From NCBI GenBank assembly GCA_041749255.1, contig JBGTBR010000064.1:71908-135907 (forward strand): a stretch of DNA of 64,000 nt, written 5' to 3'. Made by a program: the position numbers and the translations under genes. The notes beneath the pieces are model-generated. The model was not told the DNA's origin. It was given only the letters and a program-made list of their open reading frames with translations, and did not search any database. Positions 28,098-37,881 of this stretch are shown in pieces. Numbering within the stretch: position 1 is the first letter of the stretch; each line of letters begins with the position of its first letter. This DNA comes from JABDLO01 sp041749255. GTDB taxonomy: Bacteria > Bacteroidota > Bacteroidia > Chitinophagales > Saprospiraceae.

Positions 28098-29535
28098 TCA
28101 TGAGGTCAATTGTTTATTAAAAAACCAAACTTTGGATATAGAGCCCCCTTTACAGGAAATAATATTCTCTGACTTATATTTTCTTGCAATTACATCCGAT
28201 GTAGCACTGGGAATCATATTTCTTATTTTCCTTGTCATTTCATCTGCATTGGTATCCGGGTCAGAAGTGGCTTATTTTTCATTGAGCCCTAATCATCTGC
28301 ATTTACTTGAAGAAGAGACCACCGGGAGTGGAAATAGGGTATTGCTCCTCAGAAAGAAGCCCAGAAAACTATTGGCGACCATTTTGATCAGCAATAATTT
28401 CGTAAACATAGGAATCGTCGTTGTATCCAATTTTTTACTCAGAGAACTCATAGGTGATGAAGAATTATTTAGAATGTCCGAATGGTTCAGGAACAATATG
28501 TATCTGGAAAACCTGGTAAATGTAGAATCTTTAGCCACAGGCATTAATTTTATTTTTACTGCCATACTGATTACTTTTATATTGGTGCTTTTTGGTGAGA
28601 TTTCTCCTAAAATATACGCCAATCTGAATAATCTCCGTTTTGCACGGTTTATGTCACTACCTCTGGTTTTTCTCAGTTTCATCTGCGGACCTTTGTCCAG
28701 GATTATGGTAAAGTGGTCTACCCGGTTTGAAAAAAGGATCGCTCTGGCTAGATCTAATTCCACATCCTCCACAAAAGAAGATATAGATAAAGCCATTGAT
28801 CTGACTATGGGAAAAGGCGACATTATGAGTGAAGCCAGCATATTAAAAAGCATCATAAAATTTGGTGACTTGTCTGTTAAGCAAATCATGAAATCCAGGG
28901 TAGATGTCATTGCTCTGGAGATAGAAACCACCTTTGATGAGGTGCTGAGAACTGTAAGAGATGCCGGGTATTCAAGGATACCGATATATACGGAAGATCT
29001 GGACAATATTGATGGCATTCTATACGTCAAAGATCTGGTAGGACATACAGACGAAGGCGAACAATTTAACTGGCAATCACTTATTCGCAAAAATGTATTG
29101 TATGTGCCTGAGTTCAAAAAGATAGACGAACTGCTAAGGGAATTTCAGCAAAAAAGAAATCACCTGGCCATAGTCGTAGATGAGTATGGAGGATGTGCCG
29201 GAATTGTCACACTCGAAGACATTATGGAAGAGGTGATTGGAGAGATCAAAGATGAATTTGACGAAGATGATGAAGTGGATTACATTCACCTTGGAGACAA
29301 CAATTATATTTTTGAAGGGAAGACCCTACTGAATGATGTTTGTCGGATAATTGGTGTAAATGTAGATTATTTTGATGAGGTAAAGGGAGATGCAGATTCT
29401 TTGGCGGGAATGGTGATTGAGATGATAGGTGCCATTCCAAAACAAGAAAGGGAAATCAGAATAGAAAACATCTTGCTCAAAGTGATCAGCGTGAGCAAAA
29501 GGCGAATCGAAAAAATAAACCTTCGGGTATTATGA
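28078..29535 (+). CDS. gldE: GldE, CBS-domain transporter-like membrane protein
   Basis: 485 aa, HlyC/CorC-type protein. An N-terminal DUF21 membrane domain with about four helices (roughly residues 40-215) is followed by two CBS domains (around 'IMKSRVDVIALEIETTFDEVL' in two parts, and 'NHLAIVVDEYGGCAGIVTLEDIMEEVIGEI' in two parts) and a CorC/HlyC domain that ends the protein. GldE is the partner of lipoprotein GldD in gliding motility and the type IX secretion system of Bacteroidota. The only upstream Met is at 28078, which overlaps ssb by 20 bp; a TTG at 28132 would give an N-terminus ('DIEPP') more like other GldE proteins. gldD overlaps its stop by 4 bp. Confidence 0.9.
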   Translation: MTIFHSDHEVNCLLKNQTLDIEPPLQEIIFSDLYFLAITSDVALGIIFLIFLVISSALVSGSEVAYFSLSPNHLHLLEEETTGSGNRVLLLRKKPRKLLATILISNNFVNIGIVVVSNFLLRELIGDEELFRMSEWFRNNMYLENLVNVESLATGINFIFTAILITFILVLFGEISPKIYANLNNLRFARFMSLPLVFLSFICGPLSRIMVKWSTRFEKRIALARSNSTSSTKEDIDKAIDLTMGKGDIMSEASILKSIIKFGDLSVKQIMKSRVDVIALEIETTFDEVLRTVRDAGYSRIPIYTEDLDNIDGILYVKDLVGHTDEGEQFNWQSLIRKNVLYVPEFKKIDELLREFQQKRNHLAIVVDEYGGCAGIVTLEDIMEEVIGEIKDEFDEDDEVDYIHLGDNNYIFEGKTLLNDVCRIIGVNVDYFDEVKGDADSLAGMVIEMIGAIPKQEREIRIENILLKVISVSKRRIEKINLRVL

Positions 29536-30125
29536 TAGGTAGATGCATGATTTTAGGCTTCGTATTGATTTTTGTTGTGGCCTGCAACAATGAACAGATA
29601 GTTGTACCAAAACCCAGGCAATATCCAAAAATTGTGTTTCCGGAAAAAAAGTATAAAGATTTTGATACAGATTATTGCCCGTTGTATTTTAGTTTTCCAG
29701 AATATGGAAATATTGAAAAGACAACATCTTTTTTTGAAGAGAACCCCCCTCATCCATGCTGGTTTAATGTAGAATATCCGGAATTTAATGGTAGATTGCA
29801 TTGCAGTTATTACCCAATCGGTGAAGCCAAAGAGTTTGATGATTTGATCAGGGATGCCTTTCAATTTGTGGGCAAACACGATATGAAAGCCAATTACCGG
29901 CAAGAATCGTCGATATTAAGTGATGCTGGTATAGGTGGTATACTCTTTGAAATAGACGGTCCGGTTGCTACTCCGGTTCAGTTTTTCCTTACAGATAGTA
30001 CACAACACTTTTTCAGGGCTTCATTGTATTTTAGTAACAAAGTCAATCCCGATTCCATGGCACCTGTTCATGCATTTATTAAAGAGGATATTTTGGATAT
30101 GATAAAGTCCTTCAGATTTGAATAA
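29532..30125 (+). CDS. gldD: GldD, gliding motility lipoprotein
   Basis: 197-aa predicted lipoprotein; signal segment followed by Cys18 ('FVVAC'). The GldD pattern is recognisable: 'VPKPRQYPKIVFPEKKYKDFDTDYCPLYF' in adjoining parts, then 'PCWFNVEYPEFNGRLHCSY' and a terminal 'DILDMIKSFRF'. GldD is required for gliding and type IX secretion in Flavobacterium and is almost always encoded after gldE, as here (4-bp overlap). Its exact role in the machine is not known. A 7-bp inverted repeat (30123-30129 with 30135-30141) overlaps the stop codon but lacks a T run. Confidence 0.9.
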   Translation: MIGRCMILGFVLIFVVACNNEQIVVPKPRQYPKIVFPEKKYKDFDTDYCPLYFSFPEYGNIEKTTSFFEENPPHPCWFNVEYPEFNGRLHCSYYPIGEAKEFDDLIRDAFQFVGKHDMKANYRQESSILSDAGIGGILFEIDGPVATPVQFFLTDSTQHFFRASLYFSNKVNPDSMAPVHAFIKEDILDMIKSFRFE

Positions 30126-30267
30126 AGATGCATGATCTTTACCTCCTGACTCAATGCAGTTTGTAATTTTATTTCCTTTAAAATATTCTACGATCTATCC
30201 TGACACTATATGAGTACGGGAAGGAGGGGTTTTATACCATGTTATCAAGCCGTAAACTTTTGTAGAA

Positions 30268-33057
30268 TTAGTGCGCTTCCAGCCAATTATTTCCCAGTCC
30301 CATACCTACCAAAATAGGAACTTTTAAACCGGGAATAGCATTTTTCATTTCGTGTTCAATGATGGGTTTGAGCCTTTCGAGCTCATCGCGATGCATATCA
30401 AAAACCAATTCATCATGAACCTGAAGGATCATTTTCGATCGGTAATTTTCATTTTTTAAAATACGATGGATTTTGATCATGGCTATTTTAATCATATCCG
30501 CTGCTGAGCCTTGCACCGGAGTATTGATTGCCATTCTTTCGGCATTGGATCTCATCAAGCCTGATCGGGAATTGATATCTCTAAGGCTTCGTCTCCTTCC
30601 CAGCAAGGTCATCACATATCCATTTTTTCTGGCAAATTCCACCGTTTCATCCATGAAGGTTTTAAGCCCTTTGAATTGAGCAAAATACTGATCTATCAAG
30701 TCCCTGGCTTCTGTTCTTTTGATTCCCAATTGACGGGAAAGATTGGTGGCTCCGGCTCCGTATGTAATACTGAAATTAACGGTTTTGGCATTTCTTCTCT
30801 GTTCGGGGTTCACTTCATCATAGGGTACTCCATATACACTGGCAGCGGTTGCTCTGTGAAAGTCATTACCGGCGATAAAAGCATTCATCATCACTTCGTC
30901 TTTGCTCATTTCTGCTATAAGTCGTAATTCTATTTGAGAATAATCGGCTGCTAATAATATGTATTCCTCATTTCTGGGTTCAAAAGCTTTGCGTATTTCC
31001 CTGCCGGCTTCATCTTTAATGGGAATATTCTGAAGATTTGGATTTTCAGAACTCAACCTTCCCGTGGCTGCCCTTGCCTGGTTAAAATGACTGTGAACCC
31101 TTTTTGTTTTTGGGTTGACCATCACCGGCAAAGCATCTACATAAGTCGATTTAAGTTTTGAGTATTTTCTGTGTTCAAGTATTTGGTTGACAATGGGATG
31201 GTCATTGGACAGCTCTGTAAGTTTGTCTACATCGGTCGAGTATTGCCCAGAAGAAGTCCTTTTCCAGGGGTAGGGTATTCTCATTCTTTCAAACAGCACT
31301 TCTCCCACCTGCTTGGGAGATCCAATATTAAAATCGGTACCTGCTGTAATGAATATCTTTCTTTCTGTTTCATAGATCATCTTTTCTAACTCTTTGGAAT
31401 ACGCTTCCAGAAAATCCGGGTTGATACGTACACCTTCAAATTCCATGTCAGTTAGAACAGCAATGAGAGGCTCATCAATGTCTGCATAAACCTTTTCCAT
31501 TTTATTATCTTTCAGCAAGGTACGCATGGAAGGTGCAAGTTGGAGTGTTATGTCAGCATCTTCTCCTGCGTATTCCTTGACCCTGGCTTGATCGACATCT
31601 CTCATAGTAAGTTGATTTCTCCCTTTTCTGCCTATAAGGTCTTCGATGGGTACCATTTTATAACCGAGGTAAGATTCTGCCAGATAGTTGAGGTTGTGAC
31701 GCAGATCAGGCTCACAAAGATAATGGGCAATCATGGTATCAAATAACGGTCCCTGCAAATCCACACCATACCATTTCATGACAAGTGCGTCGTACTTAAT
31801 GTTTTGACCTATAAGGGTAATGTGATTATCTTCTAAAATAGGCTTAAACTGATCGACAATTTTCTGGGTTTCACTCTGGTCTTCCGGACAGGGAATGTAA
31901 TACGCCTCATGAGGTTTTACCGAAAATACCAATCCAACCAATTCTGCATTATTGGCATCCAAGCCTGTGGTTTCTGTATCAAATGCGATCTCCTTGTTTT
32001 CTTTTAGGGTTTTGACTAGTTTTTCTCTTTTTTCGTGTGAGTCTACAAAGTGATAGATATGATCGACGTTGCCTATATTATGTCCCGCTACGGCATACGT
32101 GTTAGCTGGAGTAGTGATAGTGGGTTCAGATGAAGGTTCATTGTCAAATAATGAGGTTTGTTTTCCGATTTCCTGCTGAGGCTGAGTGCCCAGTATCTGA
32201 TGAGCAAGAGTGCGGAATTCCAACTCTATAAATATTTCTTTCAACACATCCTTATCCATTGGGTCTATTCTGAAATGGGTGGCATTAAATTGTATTGGCA
32301 CTTCCGTATTTATGGTTGCCAACTGCTTGGATAACAATGCCTGATCGGCAAAAGTGACCACATTTTCCCTTTGTTTTCCTTTTAGTTTGTCGGCATTTTC
32401 TATTACAGATTCTACAGATCCAAATTGCTTTAGAAGGGTAGAAGCGGTTTTAGGGCCTATTCCGGGGATACCCGGAATGTTATCAACGCTATCCCCTTGC
32501 ATTCCGAGCATGTCAATAACCTGACTTACATTGTCGATTCCCCAGGTCTCTGTGATTTCTTTTTCTCCAAGTATTTCGATACCATTGCCTTGTCGGGAAG
32601 GTTTATACATAAAAATGGAAGGAGTAACCAATTGGCCGAAATCTTTGTCCGGAGTTACCATAAATACCGTAAAACCTTCATTGGCTGCCTGCCTGGCCAG
32701 GGTTCCTATTACATCATCTGCCTCAAAATCAGGTACCTCCAGGATAGGTATTTTGAATCCATCCAAAATCTTCTTAATATAAGGTATGGCAATGCCAATA
32801 TCTTCGGGTTGAGCTTCACGGTTAGCTTTGTATGCGGGAAAATACTGATGTCTGAACGTATCACCTGGCGGATCAAACGCCACAGCAATATGGGTTGGTT
32901 TTTGATTGGAGATTAAATCCCATAGTGTTCTTACAAATCCAGTTATGGCTGAGGTATTGACTCCTTTCGAATTGATAAGGGGGCGTGCAATAAATGCAAA
33001 ATGAGCCCTGTAGATCAAAGCGTGACCATCCAGGAGAAATAGTTTTTTTTCAGACAT
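30268..33057 (-). CDS. polA: DNA polymerase I
   Basis: Fills gaps and removes RNA primers in replication and repair. 929 aa with three parts: 5'-3' exonuclease (about 1-290, 'FLLDGHALIYRAHFAF' and 'HIAVAFDPPGDTFRH'), 3'-5' proofreading exonuclease (about 330-520) and polymerase (about 540-929). The exonuclease site looks intact, with 'IAFDTETTG' (DxE near 357) and 'YAGEDADITLQL', unlike Taq-type enzymes that have lost proofreading. Polymerase motifs: 'LLAADYSQIELRL' (near 707), 'RRNAKTVNFSITYGAGA' and 'LQVHDELVF'. Single gene, convergent with gldD. Confidence 0.97.
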   Translation of the reverse strand: MSEKKLFLLDGHALIYRAHFAFIARPLINSKGVNTSAITGFVRTLWDLISNQKPTHIAVAFDPPGDTFRHQYFPAYKANREAQPEDIGIAIPYIKKILDGFKIPILEVPDFEADDVIGTLARQAANEGFTVFMVTPDKDFGQLVTPSIFMYKPSRQGNGIEILGEKEITETWGIDNVSQVIDMLGMQGDSVDNIPGIPGIGPKTASTLLKQFGSVESVIENADKLKGKQRENVVTFADQALLSKQLATINTEVPIQFNATHFRIDPMDKDVLKEIFIELEFRTLAHQILGTQPQQEIGKQTSLFDNEPSSEPTITTPANTYAVAGHNIGNVDHIYHFVDSHEKREKLVKTLKENKEIAFDTETTGLDANNAELVGLVFSVKPHEAYYIPCPEDQSETQKIVDQFKPILEDNHITLIGQNIKYDALVMKWYGVDLQGPLFDTMIAHYLCEPDLRHNLNYLAESYLGYKMVPIEDLIGRKGRNQLTMRDVDQARVKEYAGEDADITLQLAPSMRTLLKDNKMEKVYADIDEPLIAVLTDMEFEGVRINPDFLEAYSKELEKMIYETERKIFITAGTDFNIGSPKQVGEVLFERMRIPYPWKRTSSGQYSTDVDKLTELSNDHPIVNQILEHRKYSKLKSTYVDALPVMVNPKTKRVHSHFNQARAATGRLSSENPNLQNIPIKDEAGREIRKAFEPRNEEYILLAADYSQIELRLIAEMSKDEVMMNAFIAGNDFHRATAASVYGVPYDEVNPEQRRNAKTVNFSITYGAGATNLSRQLGIKRTEARDLIDQYFAQFKGLKTFMDETVEFARKNGYVMTLLGRRRSLRDINSRSGLMRSNAERMAINTPVQGSAADMIKIAMIKIHRILKNENYRSKMILQVHDELVFDMHRDELERLKPIIEHEMKNAIPGLKVPILVGMGLGNNWLEAH

Positions 33058-33136
33058 GCGTTAAAAGCTTTTTTGTAACATATTAATAGTTGATTTGACA
33101 CACCTGTCAATAAAGAATCCGCAACAAATTTTAATT

Positions 33137-34465
33137 TTAATATTTCCAACCATTTTGATAATGAACCGATAGCATTTCATTGGCTTTTCCATCTTTCCCA
33201 AAATTTAAGGACTCTGGGTGCCAATATATCTTATTTCCTGATTTCATGGCAATGTTTCCCATGTGGGCATTTATGGCTGCCAGACTTCCACTTTCAATAC
33301 CGCAATGCAGTTTAGAAGCATCATTGGCTTTAATGGCATCGATAAAATTGGAAGTATGCGCATCCAGATAGTTGTCCTTTCTGGATTGGTACGGAATGGC
33401 TTCCATTTTATACAGCGTCATTTCGTCCACGTTTTCCTTTTCAGGAATAATTTCCCAACCTTGTCTGTATAGCACGAGGGTGCCTTTATTACCTACAAAG
33501 GCAATACCTTCTGATTTTCCGTAATTACCACCATCGATACCCAGGGCATGCTCCCACAACATATTAAAATCATCGTATTCGAATACAGCCTGCATGGTAT
33601 CAGGGGTCTCAGATGCATCATCGCTATAGGCAAATTTTCCACCTGAAGCTATGACTGATTTGGGAGTAGTGGCTTTCATTCCCAAAAGAGCTATATCGAT
33701 TTCATGCACTCCCCAGTCGGTCATTAACCCTCCGGCATAGTCCCAAAACCATCTAAAAGTAAAGTGAAATCTATTTTCATTGAAAGGTCTTTTTGGAGCA
33801 GGTCCCAACCACATATCGTAATCTACTCCTGGTGGTACAGGGGCATCCGGTTTAATAGGCACGGGTTTCATCCAGCCCTGATAAGCCCAGGTTTTGACGA
33901 GTCTCACTTTGCCCAACTTTCCAGACTGAAGGAAATCCAGGGCATTCCGGTAGTGACTTCCTGATCTCTGCCATTGGCCTACCTGTATGAGTTTTGAAGA
34001 ATTTCTGGCCGCCTTCACCATATCGTAACATTCTCCGATCGAATTGGCCAAGGGTTTTTCAACGTAAATATGCTTTCCAGCCTGTAACGCTGTGATGGTC
34101 ATGATGGTATGCCAGTGGTCAGGCGTACCGATCACAACAGCATCGATGTCTTTATCCTCCAGGAGTTTGCGGAAATCTTTATACTTTTTGGGGATTTGTC
34201 CTGTGATCTCTTCTGCATCTTTACACCTACTGTCTAAAACAGCCTGGTCAACATCGCATAAAGCCACACAATCCACCTCACTGAGCCTCAACAGTGACCT
34301 CATATTAGACCAACCCATACCTTTACAACCAATAACGCCAAGCCGTATCTTATCAGAAGGGGATATCGTAGTGCGATAAAATTGTTGGCTATGGAGATAT
34401 GGTGTAAAACCCACTGATGCCATAACGATGGAAGCATTTTTGATAAATTTTCTACGTGTATGCAT
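33137..34465 (-). CDS. Tat-exported Gfo/Idh/MocA-family oxidoreductase
   Basis: Predicted NAD(P)-dependent sugar or sugar-acid dehydrogenase. From the ATG at 34465 the protein is 442 aa and begins with a twin-arginine signal 'MHTRRKFIKNASIVMASVGF'; a start at 34516 would bury this. Rossmann motif 'LGVIGCKGMGWSN', then 'DAVVIGTPDHWHT' and the catalytic-region 'GKHIYVEKPLANS' (EKP), as in the family. Bacteroidota carry many such Tat-exported members, often linked to glycan or inositol use, but no sugar genes lie next to this one. A perfect 9-bp inverted repeat (34491-34499 / 34511-34519) lies just upstream and may be an operator. Confidence 0.9.
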   Translation of the reverse strand: MHTRRKFIKNASIVMASVGFTPYLHSQQFYRTTISPSDKIRLGVIGCKGMGWSNMRSLLRLSEVDCVALCDVDQAVLDSRCKDAEEITGQIPKKYKDFRKLLEDKDIDAVVIGTPDHWHTIMTITALQAGKHIYVEKPLANSIGECYDMVKAARNSSKLIQVGQWQRSGSHYRNALDFLQSGKLGKVRLVKTWAYQGWMKPVPIKPDAPVPPGVDYDMWLGPAPKRPFNENRFHFTFRWFWDYAGGLMTDWGVHEIDIALLGMKATTPKSVIASGGKFAYSDDASETPDTMQAVFEYDDFNMLWEHALGIDGGNYGKSEGIAFVGNKGTLVLYRQGWEIIPEKENVDEMTLYKMEAIPYQSRKDNYLDAHTSNFIDAIKANDASKLHCGIESGSLAAINAHMGNIAMKSGNKIYWHPESLNFGKDGKANEMLSVHYQNGWKY

Positions 34466-34916
34466 AGGATAAAATTTTGGTTTAAAGATAGTAATGCTTT
34501 TTAAGTTAGTAAGCATTACACATTAATATGTTCTTTCTAAAAAAGTCTGAATCTAAAAAATGTGTCGGTTATTTTTTAGTCTAATATGCAATCTCCCACC
34601 AAAAACCAACTTTAGCTCGGCTTCAATTTAATCTACTTTTATTCATAAACATACTCTTTGTAGTTACTTTAGAATTTGATACATATAAAACTGGAAATAT
34701 GTTGCTGGGCTATTTTATGGATAACTGCTAGGATAAGATTGATTTTTAGTCAATAGTCATTATTATTCTTGTCAAAAAGACATATATTCCCTCTATTTAG
34801 CGCCAAAAAGTCAGTATAGCATGAGTGGATTATTATTTGATATAAAAACAGAAAGATGAAACTGGGATTAAACCGGAATTTATTATTTTTAGAAGCAACA
34901 AGCAAAAAATCATAAC
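34466..34916. other. 450-bp intergenic region between the Gfo/Idh gene and clpB
   Basis: Divergent promoter region, AT-rich. It holds the 9-bp inverted repeat at 34491-34519 near the leftward gene and a -7-like TATTTTTA (34883-34890, one mismatch) about 25 bp before clpB. I see no CIRCE element (the HrcA operator) and no convincing small gene or RNA in the middle. Confidence 0.4.
34491..34519 (-). promoter_or_regulatory. Perfect inverted repeat upstream of the Gfo/Idh gene
   Basis: GTAATGCTT at 34491-34499 and its exact reverse complement at 34511-34519, separated by 11 bp. On the minus strand it sits just upstream of a near-consensus -7 element (TATCTTTA, 34483-34490), which is where a repressor would block the polymerase. 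No regulator gene is adjacent. Candidate operator only. Confidence 0.35.
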
Positions 34917-37655
34917 ATGACGTACGATAATTTCACTATAAAAGCTCAGGAAGCCATATTGAAGGCACAACAGACGGCCGGAAACCTGGAACAACAGGGA
35001 GTAGACTCTGTACACCTTCTCAGAGGTATTATTGATACAGATGAAAAACTCACGGAATTTCTCTTTCAGAAAATAGGTGTTAACATGGCTATTCTGAAAA
35101 GAGAGATTAACAGGGAGTTGGAAAAATATCCTAGGGTAACAGGTGCAGACAAACAGTTTCTTACCAACGATGCCAATAAAGCACTTGCTGCAGCTAAAAA
35201 ATTGTTGAAGGAATTCGGAGATGAATTTATTTCACTGGAGCTTATCATTATGGGTATTTTAAAAGGCACGGATAAAGCTTCAAAAATATTGAAGGAACAA
35301 GGTGTTAATTCTACCGATCTGAAAAATGCCATTCTTGAATTGAGAAAAGGCAGGACTATTACTGATCAAAGCACCGAAAATCAATATAATTCTCTTAAAA
35401 AATTTGCCATTAATCTCAATGAGAAAGCTGAAGCCGGCGAACTTGACCCTATTATAGGGCGCGATGATGAGATAAGAAGGATATTGCATATTCTTTCCAG
35501 AAGAAAGAAAAACAACCCCATCATTGTAGGTGAGCCCGGTGTTGGAAAAACTGCCATAGTGGAGGGTATTGCCTGGCGTATCATCAAACAGGATGTACCC
35601 GAAAATCTTCAATCCAAACAAATACATGCACTCGATATTGCCGCATTGATAGCTGGGGCCAAATATAAAGGTGAATTTGAAGAAAGGCTAAAAGCGGTTA
35701 TCAAGGAAGTAAAGGACGCGGATGGCCAAATCATTTTATTTATCGATGAGATACACACTCTTATAGGTGCAGGAGGAGGTCAGGGAGCTATGGATGCAGC
35801 AAATATTCTAAAACCTGCTTTGGCAAGGGGAGAACTTCGAACGATAGGTGCTACTACATTTGATGAATATCAGAAATATTTTGAACAAGACAAAGCTTTA
35901 GCGAGGAGATTTCAAACCGTATTTATCGATGAGCCTTCTGTAGAAGATACCATATCTATACTGAGGGGTATTCAGGACAAATATGAAGTGTATCATAAAA
36001 TGGAGATCCTGGATGAAGCATTGATTGCAGCAGCTGAACTTTCGCACCGCTATATCACAGAAAGAAAACTTCCCGACAAAGCCATCGACTTGATTGATGA
36101 AGCTGCTGCAAAATTAAGACTGGAACTCGATTCTGTACCTGAAGCCGTGGATGAATTGCAAAGACGTGTACGTCAACTCGAAATTGAGAGAGAGCACATT
36201 AAGAGGGAAAAAGAGGATAAAAAACTCAAAATAGTCAATGAGCAAATAGCCAATGCCAAGGAGAAACTCGATTCCATTACCGCTGCCTGGAAAAGCGAAA
36301 AGGAAATCGTGGACACCATTCAAAACATCAAGAAGGAAATCGAGGCACTGGAGCACGAAGCAGAAGTAGCAGAAAGGGAAAGCAATTATGAAAAAGTGGC
36401 CCGAATTCGATATGGGGCACTAAAAGAAAAAGGGGCAATGCTGAAAGCTGCTGAAGAAAAACTCAGCCAGCTGCCGGAAGAAAACAGATTTACCAATGAG
36501 GAAGTAACCGCCAATGATATTGCCGAAGTGGTTGCCAAATGGACAGGCATTCCGGTGAGTAAAATGATGCAAAGCGATAAGGACAAGTTAATCACTCTAG
36601 AGGACGAAATCGGTAAGAGAGTGATCGGTCAAAAAGAAGCGGTCAAAGCTGTAGCCGATGCAGTAAGGAGAAGCCGGGCTGGACTATCTGACCCCAACAG
36701 GCCGATTGGATCTTTTATATTTCTTGGACCTACCGGAGTGGGCAAGACAGAACTTGGGAAGGCATTGGCTGAAGTGTTATTCGACGACGAAAATGCGATT
36801 ACCCGTATCGATATGAGCGAATATCAGGAGAGGCACGCTGTATCCCGATTGGTAGGTGCGCCTCCTGGTTATGTGGGATATGATGAAGGCGGGCAACTCA
36901 CAGAAGCAGTAAGACGACGGCCATATTCTATTATACTTATGGATGAAATAGAAAAGGCGCATCCCGACACTTTTAATGTATTGCTTCAGGTTCTGGATGA
37001 TGGAAGATTGACGGACAATAAAGGTCGGATTGCCAATTTTAAAAACACCATTATCATTATGACATCCAATATGGGTGCAGAGAATATTCTTGAAAATTTT
37101 GAAGATCTTGCCGAGGTGGGAGATCAGCACAGGGCTGAAATTTTAGAAACGACAAAAATGGAAGTTTTTGAAATGCTAAAAAACAATCTTAGACCGGAAT
37201 TCCTCAACAGGATCGACGAAAGATTGATGTTTTTGCCTTTGACAAAAGAAGAAATCAAGCAAATCGCTGTTTTGATGCTCAAAAAGCTGGAAAGTAAATT
37301 GTTCCGTCAGGAAATAGGATTTCAGTTATCAGATAAAGCACTTGACTTGTTAGCAGATCTGGGTTATGACCCTCAATTTGGTGCAAGGCCTATGAAAAGG
37401 GTTATTCAAAAAGAGATTGTCAACGAGATGGCCAAATTGTTACTGACGGGTCAGTTTTTAGCTGGTGATAAAATCTGGGTAGGAACAGATGCTAAAGGAT
37501 TTACATTTGGTAAAAATCCGGCTGAAGGTGAAGAATATCCTGAACAAGTAATAAACAATGGACAAAAGACAAAAGATCTTCACGAATTAAAAAAGGCTAC
37601 CAAAGACCTCGAAAACCTGATTCAGAATATTGAAGAAGAAGATGAGGATGAGTAG
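34917..37655 (+). CDS. clpB: ATP-dependent disaggregase ClpB
   Basis: Hexameric AAA+ chaperone that pulls proteins out of aggregates together with DnaK. 912 aa: N-terminal Clp repeats (1-145), first AAA domain with Walker A 'GEPGVGKTA' (about 204), a coiled-coil middle domain (about 400-530) that marks ClpB and distinguishes it from ClpA/ClpC, second AAA domain with 'GPTGVGKTE' (about 603), and the C-terminal small domain. After the usual end there is a tail of about 45 residues that finishes in a strongly acidic run ('NIEEEDEDE'), which makes it longer than the usual 850-870 aa. Single gene; no HrcA-type operator is visible upstream. Confidence 0.96.
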   Translation: MTYDNFTIKAQEAILKAQQTAGNLEQQGVDSVHLLRGIIDTDEKLTEFLFQKIGVNMAILKREINRELEKYPRVTGADKQFLTNDANKALAAAKKLLKEFGDEFISLELIIMGILKGTDKASKILKEQGVNSTDLKNAILELRKGRTITDQSTENQYNSLKKFAINLNEKAEAGELDPIIGRDDEIRRILHILSRRKKNNPIIVGEPGVGKTAIVEGIAWRIIKQDVPENLQSKQIHALDIAALIAGAKYKGEFEERLKAVIKEVKDADGQIILFIDEIHTLIGAGGGQGAMDAANILKPALARGELRTIGATTFDEYQKYFEQDKALARRFQTVFIDEPSVEDTISILRGIQDKYEVYHKMEILDEALIAAAELSHRYITERKLPDKAIDLIDEAAAKLRLELDSVPEAVDELQRRVRQLEIEREHIKREKEDKKLKIVNEQIANAKEKLDSITAAWKSEKEIVDTIQNIKKEIEALEHEAEVAERESNYEKVARIRYGALKEKGAMLKAAEEKLSQLPEENRFTNEEVTANDIAEVVAKWTGIPVSKMMQSDKDKLITLEDEIGKRVIGQKEAVKAVADAVRRSRAGLSDPNRPIGSFIFLGPTGVGKTELGKALAEVLFDDENAITRIDMSEYQERHAVSRLVGAPPGYVGYDEGGQLTEAVRRRPYSIILMDEIEKAHPDTFNVLLQVLDDGRLTDNKGRIANFKNTIIIMTSNMGAENILENFEDLAEVGDQHRAEILETTKMEVFEMLKNNLRPEFLNRIDERLMFLPLTKEEIKQIAVLMLKKLESKLFRQEIGFQLSDKALDLLADLGYDPQFGARPMKRVIQKEIVNEMAKLLLTGQFLAGDKIWVGTDAKGFTFGKNPAEGEEYPEQVINNGQKTKDLHELKKATKDLENLIQNIEEEDEDE

Positions 37656-37881
37656 CTATTTTCTTTGAATTTGAGGAGGTGGAAATATTGGCTGAAATAA
37701 CGTACTAACCGGAAGAGTATTGGCTTGGTTAATAATGACAAATTGGGTTTAATAGAAAATAGTAATGACTCTATTTTCACAAATATTATTTTCTGAAGCA
37801 GAATTATAATTATAAACGACCTATTGCAATTATTTTTACGTTATAATTGCTATATTATAGTTTTTTTCAATATATTGTTGA

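Noticed and set aside
28293..29117. Long open frame (274 codons) on the minus strand inside gldE
   Set aside because: It is antisense to a clearly recognised protein and its translation has no recognisable domain.
30123..30141. Hairpin at the gldD stop as an intrinsic terminator
   Set aside because: Only 7 bp, AT-rich, and followed by ACCTCC with no T run.
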